59,141 nt of DNA. Source: Opitutales bacterium (GTDB lineage: Bacteria; Verrucomicrobiota; Verrucomicrobiia; Opitutales; T3Sed10-336). Below, one piece after another: positions 9,735 through 17,978 of this stretch. The notes under the pieces were generated by a model. The model was given only the letters and a program-made list of their open reading frames with translations, was not told where the DNA came from and did no database searches. Where the stretch lies: the NCBI GenBank assembly GCA_007130045.1, contig SLTG01000081.1, positions 1 through 59,141 on the forward strand, given 5' to 3'. The first letter of the stretch is position 1, and each line of letters opens with the position of its first letter. A program made the translations under genes and the position numbers.

Positions 9735-11993
9735 TCAACACGCCGCAGCCGGAATAACCCGCCGGAGGCTCCGCTCAAGGCCTTCGAGACTGAATGGTTT
9801 CTCAATAAATCCGTCTGGCTTCTGCCCGTCGAAACGGCTGGAGGCAGCGGATTCCGAGTAACCACTCATCAATAGCACCACGCTCTCGGGACGAATCCTG
9901 CGGATCTCGGCCAAAGCCTCGACTCCACCCATCTCCGGCATTGTCATATCCAGGATCACCGCGTCGATTTCAGAGTGCCGCGCGCGATAAACTTCGACGC
10001 ATTCGGTCCCGTCGCTTGCGGTAAGCACGGAAAATCCAATGGTTTCCAGCATCTCCTTCGCGACCTGTCGAATTCCCGGTTCATCGTCCACAACCAAAAC
10101 AAATCCCCCGCCGTCCCTGCCTTCCGAAACAAGCGGTTCACTGGCGGCCGCGGTTTCGAGTTTCCCGGAAACCGGCGGAAGCAGGATTCTCAACGTCGTT
10201 CCCTTTCCCTGCTCGGTAAGAATTTCGCATCCCCCTTTATAGGTATTGACGATTCCCTGGACAGCCGCCAACCCCAATCCGCGACCCGTAAATTTGGTTG
10301 TGAAAAAAGGATCGAACGCACGTTGCCGGGCATCCGGAGACATTCCGCCTCCATTGTCCGACACCTCAAGATAAACTGCGTTGCCGGGAGCCAATTCAGA
10401 CGGAAAAGCAAATTTCCTGATCGCGGCTGTCCCGACCCTCTTAACCCCGCTTTTGATTCGAATCTCACCCGCCTTTTCCCCGATCGCCTCGGCGGCGTTG
10501 ATCGCGAGATTCATGATCATCTGCTCGAGCTGCGAGGGTTCCGCGTTTACCAGAGGAAGGCCGTCACCGAGTTCCAGCTTGAGCGCAATAGTCGAAGCGA
10601 TGGAAATACGGAGGAGGTGGTGCATTTGCTTGAGAACCTGGTTCAAATCCACCTCGTGACGTTCCAGGTTCTGTTGCCCCGCGTAAGCGAGCATCTTCTT
10701 GCACAATGCGGCCGCTTCCATCGACGCGTTTTCAATATTCTCAAAGTACGTTCGGACAGGCGAGTTCTCGCCCAACTGCGTTATCCCGAGATTCGCGTTT
10801 CCCAGGATGCCGGTGAGGATGTTGTTGAAATCGTGTGCGATCCCGCCGGCCAGAATGCTGAGCCCTTCCAGTTTCTGCGTATCCAACATTCGCCTTTCCA
10901 GATCACGGCGTTCCTGCTCCGCTTGCTTTCGCTCGGTAATATCCCGGAAGATTGTCAGGCACAGTGCCTTCCCTTCGCTTGTCCGCGTCTCGATCAACGA
11001 TGATGAAAGATCAAAATGCCGAACCTTCCCGTTCCAAAGGCGAATCGTGCGTTCGTAATGGGCTTCCATTTCCCCATCCCGGAATCGATCGAGGTAATCG
11101 TGCAGCGCCTCCTTGGACCCATTATCCGGTGAAAATATCACCGTTAACGGGTTGCCGAGCAACTCGTCCTCCCTGAGTTCCACCATTCGACAGAACGCCG
11201 GGTTCACAGCCACAATGCCCCCCCGTTCATCGATCAGGCGCATCCCGTCGGCCGATTCGCGCCAAATCGAGAAAAACCGCTCCTCCGAATCCCGCAATGC
11301 GGCTTCCGTCCGCTTGCGTTCGGACACCTCGGCCTGCAGATCTCTGACGGTGCGGGCTAGATCGCGGGTTTTTTCGGCAACGAGCTTCTCCTGCTCGGCT
11401 CCCGAGCGTCGCAACTGTTCCACCAAACGCTGACGGGAAAAAAGATGCCCGAGGGAAGATGCATAAAGCGTTATCAAATGAATCTCGATTTCCGTAAACG
11501 GTCGCCCGGTTAACAGGTTGTCGACCCCCAGAAACCCGATAATCCCCTTCTGACTCCTCATCGCAGCGAATACCGAGTTCACGTTTCCAAGCTTTTCTCC
11601 CGTACGCCAGCTATGAACTTCATTGTCCACCAAAACGGCGGGCTTATCCCGCTTCGCCTTCTCGAGAGCGATCTTCAAGTATTCTCCGATCTTCGGGGGG
11701 ACGTTTCCCGATACATTGCCATTCGGATCGAGCGGCAGGCTACAATCCCTTTCATCCCGAATTCTGCCCGCCGAGTCCGTCCCGTAGCTGCCCCGGAAGC
11801 ATGCCTCCTCCCGATCATAGAACCAGATGCCCAAGCGGTCAAAGGAGAGCCTATCGCGCCCAAACTCCACTCCCAGGCGGCAAAGCGCATCGACTGACTC
11901 GGAATCCGATAACTCGGTGATTACCTCGACGAGTGAAGTGAGCCGGACCCCGTACTCATGATCCGTTGTTGATTCATCGCTTTCTGTTAACAT
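9735..11993 (-). CDS. Hybrid sensor histidine kinase/response regulator (GAF-PAS-HisKA-HATPase-REC)
   Basis: 752 residues from ATG 11993; an in-frame TTG lies at 12017. There is no transmembrane segment, so this is a cytosolic sensor. Order: GAF domain (about 20-190), coiled coil starting EKLVAEKTRDLARTVRDLQ, PAS domain (about 235-355), H-box GGIAHDFNNILTGILGN with the phospho-accepting His, ATPase N-box NLAINAAEAIGE and G-boxes DNGGGMSPDARQ and GRGLGLAAVQGIV, and a C-terminal receiver domain with phospho-Asp in AVILDMTMPEMGG. There is no HPt domain or DNA-binding partner nearby, so the output is unknown. Possible ligands of the GAF/PAS parts cannot be read off. Confidence 0.92.
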   Translation of the reverse strand: MLTESDESTTDHEYGVRLTSLVEVITELSDSESVDALCRLGVEFGRDRLSFDRLGIWFYDREEACFRGSYGTDSAGRIRDERDCSLPLDPNGNVSGNVPPKIGEYLKIALEKAKRDKPAVLVDNEVHSWRTGEKLGNVNSVFAAMRSQKGIIGFLGVDNLLTGRPFTEIEIHLITLYASSLGHLFSRQRLVEQLRRSGAEQEKLVAEKTRDLARTVRDLQAEVSERKRTEAALRDSEERFFSIWRESADGMRLIDERGGIVAVNPAFCRMVELREDELLGNPLTVIFSPDNGSKEALHDYLDRFRDGEMEAHYERTIRLWNGKVRHFDLSSSLIETRTSEGKALCLTIFRDITERKQAEQERRDLERRMLDTQKLEGLSILAGGIAHDFNNILTGILGNANLGITQLGENSPVRTYFENIENASMEAAALCKKMLAYAGQQNLERHEVDLNQVLKQMHHLLRISIASTIALKLELGDGLPLVNAEPSQLEQMIMNLAINAAEAIGEKAGEIRIKSGVKRVGTAAIRKFAFPSELAPGNAVYLEVSDNGGGMSPDARQRAFDPFFTTKFTGRGLGLAAVQGIVNTYKGGCEILTEQGKGTTLRILLPPVSGKLETAAASEPLVSEGRDGGGFVLVVDDEPGIRQVAKEMLETIGFSVLTASDGTECVEVYRARHSEIDAVILDMTMPEMGGVEALAEIRRIRPESVVLLMSGYSESAASSRFDGQKPDGFIEKPFSLEGLERSLRRVIPAAAC

Positions 11994-12148
11994 TGGCAAA
12001 TATCCACCCGAGTCCAATGGCTACGAAGCCATCAAACGGCTCAGCGTAGGAAAAACTGAAGGAAATCCAACCAAATTCGACTGATTTTCCGGTCTGCAAC
12101 ACATTTTAGAGCTGACATTTACATGTTTTTTGACTGGCGTGATTCCCT

Positions 12149-12523
12149 ATGCCGAAATTCCTTCACACACGAATCCGGGTCAGCGACCTTGAAAAATCCA
12201 TCTCCTATTACGAACTCCTGGGGTTCGAATGCACCCGCAGGACCGATCGGTCACCGGCGGGGAACCAACTCGCGTTCCTTGAGATGGAGGGCAACGAGCA
12301 CTTCCTGGAACTCTGTTATTCCCCGGACTACAAGGTGGCCGTTCCGGAAGACCTGATGCACACCGCGATCGGCTATCCCGACCTGATCGAGAAATGCGAC
12401 GAACTGGAAAAAAAGGGTATCGAAATCTGGCCGGAAGGCTGGAGGCAAAAGTTTCCCTCCGGCAGGAAAATGGCCTTTGTGACCGACCCGGACGGCTACG
12501 AAGTGGAGCTGCTCGAGAAATAG
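12149..12523 (+). CDS. Glyoxalase I-like VOC family protein
   Basis: 124 residues with the lactoylglutathione-lyase fold. Candidate metal ligands are H in FLHTRIRVSDL, E in GNEHFLEL, H in DLMHTAIGYPD and E in GYEVELLE, matching the His-Glu-His-Glu set of GloA. The stretch FVTDPDGYEVEL is the usual C-terminal motif. It would detoxify methylglyoxal, although other VOC reactions are possible. Transcribed divergently from the histidine kinase; the 155-bp gap shows no obvious operator. Confidence 0.8.
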   Translation: MPKFLHTRIRVSDLEKSISYYELLGFECTRRTDRSPAGNQLAFLEMEGNEHFLELCYSPDYKVAVPEDLMHTAIGYPDLIEKCDELEKKGIEIWPEGWRQKFPSGRKMAFVTDPDGYEVELLEK

Positions 12524-12609
12524 CCGGCAGCGCCGCCGCGCACGTAGAGGTACCGGATTACCGCGATCTCGCGGATCGATGTTGGCGCGATCCGGCCCTA
12601 TCCGGGTTC

Positions 12610-13197
12610 TCATCGCTTCAATTTGGTCACGCCTTGGAGGATCTCCAACATGACTTGTGCGGGTGGCTGAGCGGCATCGATACCGAAAACGATGTTCTTA
12701 TCGTAGTAATCCAGGAGCGGCTTCGACTCATTTTCGTACGTCTTCAATCGCTTCCGGATCACCCTCTCGTTCGCGTCATCGTACCGGTTGTCTTTAAGCG
12801 CGCGATGCTTCAGGCGCGAGACCAACTCCTCCCTGTCCGGACAAGTCAGATGAAAAACCGCTTTAACCGCAATTTTTTCCTCCATGAGTCGGGCCTGATT
12901 GACGTCACGCGGAATTCCGTCGAGCACCAGGTAATCGAGATTCGGCCGAAAATCCCTCGATTCCACGGCCTGTTTGATTCGTCCTGTCCAAAGTTTAATC
13001 GCTATCTCGTCGGGAACGAGATCGCCTTTGCTGGAGTATTCCAGAAATGCTTTGCCGATTTCGGTCGTCGTGTCCAGGGAACGAAACACATCACCGCAGG
13101 CAAAATGGAAAAATCCGGGGAGCATGCCCAGCGCTTTTCCCTGGGTTCCTTTTCCACTGCCCGGAGCCCCGATTATCAGGATTGCTTGGTATTTCAT
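12610..13197 (-). CDS. adk: Adenylate kinase family nucleoside monophosphate kinase, short type
   Basis: 195 residues. The P-loop is GAPGSGKGTQGK, the NMP-binding motif is LDGIPRDVNQA (usually DGFPR), and the C-terminal RVIRKRLKTYENESKPLLDYY is the usual helix before the adenine pocket. The LID region is short and without cysteines, so it is the non-zinc short form. It interconverts AMP, ATP and ADP. A UMP/CMP-type specificity is not excluded, because the NMP loop has several substitutions. Confidence 0.85.
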   Translation of the reverse strand: MKYQAILIIGAPGSGKGTQGKALGMLPGFFHFACGDVFRSLDTTTEIGKAFLEYSSKGDLVPDEIAIKLWTGRIKQAVESRDFRPNLDYLVLDGIPRDVNQARLMEEKIAVKAVFHLTCPDREELVSRLKHRALKDNRYDDANERVIRKRLKTYENESKPLLDYYDKNIVFGIDAAQPPAQVMLEILQGVTKLKR

Positions 13198-13286
13198 TTG
13201 ATTGTCGAACGGATTTCGAACTTACGCGAAAATTCTTCGACAAGCAAGATCTCTAAACCGGAAACGCGTCATCCGTCCGATTCCTC

Positions 13287-14195
13287 ATGAATGAAACCTG
13301 TTCGCCCGGCACCGGAATTACCGCCGGACGCCGCCCCAATTCGAATCGAATGTCATTTCGTAAATCAGACTGTTTAATCACCGCAATCCTCGTGGCCGCG
13401 ACCGGGTTCCTCTTTCAGCCGGTCTTCGCCTGGATCGCCAGGGAAACGCTCGCCCACGAACAACTGCGGCAGTCCCTTTCCCTGATGCTGTTCGCGGCGA
13501 TCTTCGTTGTCTTCGACAAATGGGGCAAACTCAAACCGGCGTTCGAACTTTCGAACGCCAACCTGGCGTTCCTCCTCCTGTCGTTTATCCTTGCAACGAG
13601 CACCTTTCTCTTTCGAAGTCCATACATCATCCTTGCGGCGCTTGGCCTTGCCGTTCTCGCCCTGTCACGGATCGTTTTCGGGTCCCGGGCTCTGCCAATT
13701 TACCTGCCGTTCGCGATAACCTTCGGCGCCTTCCTGCTCTTCATCCTTTTCTTTCCTGTTGCCGACTGGCCCCTCCGCGTGCTTGCCGGCAGATATGCGA
13801 GCCAAATCCTGGAACAAATCGGGGTCGGCGCCACCCTCGCCATGCTCGACATACCGGCCCCGGTCCTTCTTATGCTCGTCGAAGAACAAACCTTTGAAGT
13901 CGCCGCCGAATGCAACGGTTTCGGCGTAATCAGCACGTCCCTTCTCCTCTCGCTGCTTCTAACCGTTTCCCGTAACATGCCGTTATGGTGGAAAGCCGCA
14001 GGGGTTGCTCTCGCCGGAGGCGTTGGATTCGGGTTCAATATCGCGCGAATCATCTGCATCGTCCTTCTCGCTCCGTATTTCCCCGATCACTACGATGTCA
14101 TGCACGAAACCGTCGGCCTGATCGCCCTCTTCGGTGCGCTTGGCGCCGTGTGGCTCCTTATCGGCGGTGGAGAAATCCGGAAGAAACCGAAATAA
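13287..14195 (+). CDS. Exosortase/archaeosortase family protein
   Basis: Multi-pass membrane protein, about 8 helices, of the exosortase family, which cleaves and anchors PEP-CTERM-type exported proteins, often alongside exopolysaccharide. The catalytic set is visible: Cys209 in AECNGFGVIS, Arg254 in FNIARI and His273 in VMHETVG (numbered from 13287). The start may instead be ATG 13350 (MSFRKSDCLI), since the first 21 residues are not hydrophobic. I see no PEP-CTERM-like C-terminus on any protein in the window, so the substrates must lie elsewhere. Convergent with ruvC, 6 bp apart. Confidence 0.87.
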   Translation: MNETCSPGTGITAGRRPNSNRMSFRKSDCLITAILVAATGFLFQPVFAWIARETLAHEQLRQSLSLMLFAAIFVVFDKWGKLKPAFELSNANLAFLLLSFILATSTFLFRSPYIILAALGLAVLALSRIVFGSRALPIYLPFAITFGAFLLFILFFPVADWPLRVLAGRYASQILEQIGVGATLAMLDIPAPVLLMLVEEQTFEVAAECNGFGVISTSLLLSLLLTVSRNMPLWWKAAGVALAGGVGFGFNIARIICIVLLAPYFPDHYDVMHETVGLIALFGALGAVWLLIGGGEIRKKPK

Positions 14196-14201
14196 CCTTC
14201 C

Positions 14202-14795
14202 TTACTCTACTTTGGCGCGATAAGTGAATGCGTGACAAAGCGCCACACCCGCGGCATCGGCTTCATCCGCGGCCAGCATGGCTCCGTGACCCAACAATCC
14301 CATGACCGTTTTCGCAACCTGCGCTTTGCTGGCGCGTCCGACTCCGACGACCGCCTGTTTGACACGCAAAGGGGCGTATTCAAAAACCGGTTTCTCCGCA
14401 ACCGAAGCCGCTGCAATAGCCGCCCCCCGGGCCGCCCCGAGAACCTGCGCCGTCTGGAAGTTTTGCACGTAGATCGTCTGCTCCAATGAGACGTGCAATA
14501 CATCGAATTGCCCGCAGCACGACGCGACCGCACGGTAAATGCCCCCGAGGCAGTCGGCCATGGTGGCCGACTTCGCCATTCGCACCGTTTCGCTGTGCAG
14601 CAACACTCCCCGGTCGTCACCGGCAAATTCGACAACAGCCAGACCGGTGCCCCTCAGACTCGAATCGATTCCCAGGACAGTCCCGCGAAACTTCCGGCGG
14701 CGGCCGTCGCGCTCCCAATCCGCTCCAAGAACCTCCTTCGCAAGTGAGCCCTCCAGTTTCGCCTTCCACAATGCCCGTACGGAACTCTTCCCCAT
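14202..14795 (-). CDS. ruvC: Crossover junction endodeoxyribonuclease RuvC
   Basis: Resolves Holliday junctions with RuvAB. The first catalytic Asp is in [12 protein letters not shown], the Glu in [14 protein letters not shown], and the last Asp pair in [16 protein letters not shown]. The stretch [18 protein letters not shown] is typical of the family. 197 residues is about 30 longer than most RuvC proteins because of a basic N-terminal extension ([18 protein letters not shown]) before the RNase H-like fold. ruvA and ruvB are not in the window. Confidence 0.88.
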   Translation of the reverse strand: MGKSSVRALWKAKLEGSLAKEVLGADWERDGRRRKFRGTVLGIDSSLRGTGLAVVEFAGDDRGVLLHSETVRMAKSATMADCLGGIYRAVASCCGQFDVLHVSLEQTIYVQNFQTAQVLGAARGAAIAAASVAEKPVFEYAPLRVKQAVVGVGRASKAQVAKTVMGLLGHGAMLAADEADAAGVALCHAFTYRAKVE

Positions 14796-14846
14796 GATTG
14801 ACCGAGTGTGAACGGAATCACCACCTCGAACAAGGCGAATCCGGCA

Positions 14847-16748
14847 TCATTCGGAGGGAGTAAGCTCCTGCGCGCTCTCCATGACCAGCCCGTCACGGGT
14901 AACGAACGTCTGGCTCACACCCGCGCCAAAGGCTTCCTCGAATGCATCGGGATCCAGAATCCGGTTCAGCCATTCGATTGTTTCATCTGAAGGCGAGCCT
15001 GCGCTGTCCTGCGTCGCCGCCTCCAGAAGCGCCTTAAATGTGCGGGCGAGATCGCCCATCTGGCGCCCCGAATCCTGAATCTCCCAATGGAGCCCCGGAC
15101 GCGAATCAATCAACGCCCGGGCATTGCGATAGAGTTCGCTTCCGGCAAGTGAATGCTCTCCTTCAGGCGGACTCCGGAGTCCGGCCAGGATCTCCTCAAG
15201 TGTACCCGCCCCCATTCCCAACACAAGGAACCCCTGCCCAAGAAACAGACCTCCTTCGAAGCCTTCCGCATCCATACGCCACCCTGTAAAACCCTGTTCC
15301 TCCGCTTGCTGCAGGGCGCCCCCCATCATCGGCGCGAACATCCCGATCGATTGCATGATCCTCTGCCAGACCTGCTCGTTGCGGGGAGCCCAGACAAACG
15401 CGATTCGGTCGGAGAAGAAATTGTCCGCAAAACTGTCGGAAGTGAAATCGATCGCCGCTTCGCTCGGAAGGATTACCAGACTGTGCTGGTGACCGAGAGA
15501 GGACAACGTCGCAGCCACACCCTCGCCGGTCAATCCTTCAACCTGCATCTCCATCATGGCGAATCCCTGCGCGGCTTCCTCGCCCGCGACGTCCGTCACC
15601 ACTTGTCTGATACGCGTGTAGAGCTCCCCGAAATCCAGGCTGAAATGCGTATAATCGACGACGCCGGAAGGCACCCAGGCCGGCGGCCGCGGCTGAAGCT
15701 CCTGCTGATCCAGCAACGTCTCCACGACCCCCCGTCGAGGCGAAGGCGCCGACATCATTCCTCCCCAACGCATCACCTTATCCAGCATCGCCCCCCTGAA
15801 CGCCATCATGCCGAGATCCAGAAAGCCGAACGCTTCGGCCATTCGTTCAATATCCGGATCGTCACTCGCGGACAAAATTCCGAAAAGCGGTTCCGGGTTC
15901 AGGGCGATTTCCAGGCCGGCAGTCCCGGCGGGCAGGGATTCATCCATCCCGCTCGTCGAACGCAAGGACCGGTAGAATCCTCCGTCTTCGCCTTCATGGC
16001 CTTGGAGGAAACGCGCGAAGAGGCCGAGCAGCTCTTCACTCGGCTCGGGATCGGGCTCCGGGATACCGCCCTCGTCTTCGAACGCCTGATACACTTCCAT
16101 TGAATCCGGTCCGCTGAACAACGTCAACGCCCCGAGGATACGCCCGTCGATACGGGTGAGAAGATTGTGGGCGTTGTGAGTGACCACCTGGCTGCCATCC
16201 GGAGCGCGCGCTGTCTGCGGAGCGGCGAGGTGAACGATATCGCGGCCGGCGAGTGAAAAGTCCACGCGGACCGGCGGGTGTTCGGCCTCCGACTCTTCAA
16301 CGGCCGCGAGCAATCCGGCCAGAACGCGCTCACCAAGCTCCTCCCCGGGATTCATCCAAAACAGCGCGAACAGGCGAATGTCGCTGAAATCTCCCTCTCC
16401 GGATGGATTCAAGACGAGCGCTAGTCCTGACTCGCCGCGAAAAATATTCGGAAGCTCATCCGGTTCCAGACCAAATTCGCCGAGTTTCCGTTGAAACGCT
16501 CTCCAATCCTCCCCCAACTCGGCCTGAAGGATTTCAATGGCTTCATTGATGCGTTCCTCGCTCAACAGGTGGCTGCCCAGAAGCGTCCCCCGCATTTCGG
16601 AAAGAAACCCGACCCCGTCGGGAATGCGTATACCCAAAGCCGTTTCCGAAGGCAGGCATTGCCAACTCGGTTTCAGGGAATCGGCCGCCAGGAGCACCGG
16701 AAGAAGGAATATGGCGGCGATGAGCGAGGTCAGGGTTGTTTTCTGCAT
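14847..16748 (-). CDS. Exported protein of unknown function, 633 residues
   Basis: It begins with a classical signal peptide (MQKTTLTSLIAAIFLLPVLLAADS). The rest is soluble and acidic, with repeated amphipathic segments, and the C-terminus ends in VTRDGLVMESAQELTPSE. The general pattern (long alternating beta/alpha stretches, many FALFWMNP- and RIDGRILGALTLF-like edges) resembles DUF3352-type exported proteins, but I cannot assign a family. It is followed upstream by a DegP-type protease and an FG-GAP protein on the same strand and may belong to an envelope quality-control set. Confidence 0.8.
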   Translation of the reverse strand: MQKTTLTSLIAAIFLLPVLLAADSLKPSWQCLPSETALGIRIPDGVGFLSEMRGTLLGSHLLSEERINEAIEILQAELGEDWRAFQRKLGEFGLEPDELPNIFRGESGLALVLNPSGEGDFSDIRLFALFWMNPGEELGERVLAGLLAAVEESEAEHPPVRVDFSLAGRDIVHLAAPQTARAPDGSQVVTHNAHNLLTRIDGRILGALTLFSGPDSMEVYQAFEDEGGIPEPDPEPSEELLGLFARFLQGHEGEDGGFYRSLRSTSGMDESLPAGTAGLEIALNPEPLFGILSASDDPDIERMAEAFGFLDLGMMAFRGAMLDKVMRWGGMMSAPSPRRGVVETLLDQQELQPRPPAWVPSGVVDYTHFSLDFGELYTRIRQVVTDVAGEEAAQGFAMMEMQVEGLTGEGVAATLSSLGHQHSLVILPSEAAIDFTSDSFADNFFSDRIAFVWAPRNEQVWQRIMQSIGMFAPMMGGALQQAEEQGFTGWRMDAEGFEGGLFLGQGFLVLGMGAGTLEEILAGLRSPPEGEHSLAGSELYRNARALIDSRPGLHWEIQDSGRQMGDLARTFKALLEAATQDSAGSPSDETIEWLNRILDPDAFEEAFGAGVSQTFVTRDGLVMESAQELTPSE

Positions 16749-16952
16749 GATCGTACGGGTTGATAATTCTAAACGTTACCGTTGAACCCTGGAGAATGCA
16801 GACCCAATAGGCGAGGCAAAATTTTCACGAGTTCACAACACCGGTGCGGAACCCCCCAATAATCTCGAAACGAAAACACACCAATCCTCAATCCCGTCTT
16901 CGAAGCAGAAAACGAAACCGAGCCCGATTGCAGTTGATCAGGCCCCGAGCGC

Positions 16953-17978
16953 CTACTCCAACCCCTGCAACGCATTTTCGTTCTCCGAGCGAAACGGGGG
17001 CGGCAAATACGTAATGCTGTTTTGCGGCTGCGACGGATCGTAGAGATACGCGTCCCAGTTATCGAGAAAATCGATCAGGTCCGTGGCGGGGATGCCGAAA
17101 GCAAGCCCCTGAAAAAAGGTCGCCCCCGCACACACCACGCCGACGACCTCGCCCCGCGCGTTAAAGATCGGGCCGCCGCTGTTGCCGGGATTGATCGAAG
17201 CGTCGGTCTGAAGGAAACGCAGGTGGCCGATGGTACGCGTTGTGGAACTGACAATTCCCTGTGTCACCGACCGTTCCAGTCCGAGCGGGTTTCCGATCGC
17301 GAAAACCGCTTCCCCCACGCGGACATCCCTGTCCGAAGAAATCACCAGCGGCGATATTTCGTGCGCGCCGAGTTCCTCCCGGTCGATCTGGAGCAATGCA
17401 AGATCCCGCAATGGGTGCATCGCGAGAATTCGCACCCTTTTCAATTCCCTCCGCTCATAACCCTGCCCAGTCGGAATAAAGAGCGTCACGGTAATATTGG
17501 TCTGACCCTCGACAACATGGTAGTTGGTGATCAGGTGCCCCTCTTCGCTGATAAAAAACCCGCTGCCGAGTCCCGCGGGAGTCCGCACCATGAACACTGA
17601 ATCCCCATGGCGCCCCACCAATTCTGAAACCGGTGCGGCTTCAAGGCGGCCAACCGAAAAGATTCCCGCCGTCGCATCAAGTTCAAGCGTTTCTTCATCC
17701 GCGTGGCTCCGCATGTCGAGAATGCGGCCGGCCGGAATCGAGATTATATCATGACCGAGATCAAGGATCACGCGATCGTCCGTACGGCGCAGGAGTTCCG
17801 CATCGATCCGGGCGCCGCCGGAAAGGGTCACGGTCACTTTCCCCGCCGGTTCTTCCGCGGACAAAGCGGGTCCCTCCATGCACGGAATCGCAAGTACGCA
17901 CGCCGCAAAGACGCCGGCAAGACGCTTCACGCGGCGGCCCGACCGATTTGATTGATGATTCCGCAGTCTTCTACTCAT
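16953..17978 (-). CDS. Periplasmic trypsin-like serine protease (HtrA/DegP-type, no PDZ)
   Basis: About 341 residues from ATG 17978. A signal peptide (LAGVFAACVLAIPCMEG... ALSAEE) leads into a small beta-rich domain (about 45-95), then an S1C protease domain. The catalytic triad is clear: His in LITNYHVVEGQT, Asp in HPLRDLALLQI and Ser in INPGNSGGPIF. The protein ends soon after the protease domain, so the PDZ domains of DegP/DegS are missing. Its start overlaps the stop of the FG-GAP gene by 8 bases, so the two are co-expressed. Likely role: proteolysis of exported proteins. Confidence 0.88.
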   Translation of the reverse strand: MSRRLRNHQSNRSGRRVKRLAGVFAACVLAIPCMEGPALSAEEPAGKVTVTLSGGARIDAELLRRTDDRVILDLGHDIISIPAGRILDMRSHADEETLELDATAGIFSVGRLEAAPVSELVGRHGDSVFMVRTPAGLGSGFFISEEGHLITNYHVVEGQTNITVTLFIPTGQGYERRELKRVRILAMHPLRDLALLQIDREELGAHEISPLVISSDRDVRVGEAVFAIGNPLGLERSVTQGIVSSTTRTIGHLRFLQTDASINPGNSGGPIFNARGEVVGVVCAGATFFQGLAFGIPATDLIDFLDNWDAYLYDPSQPQNSITYLPPPFRSENENALQGLE

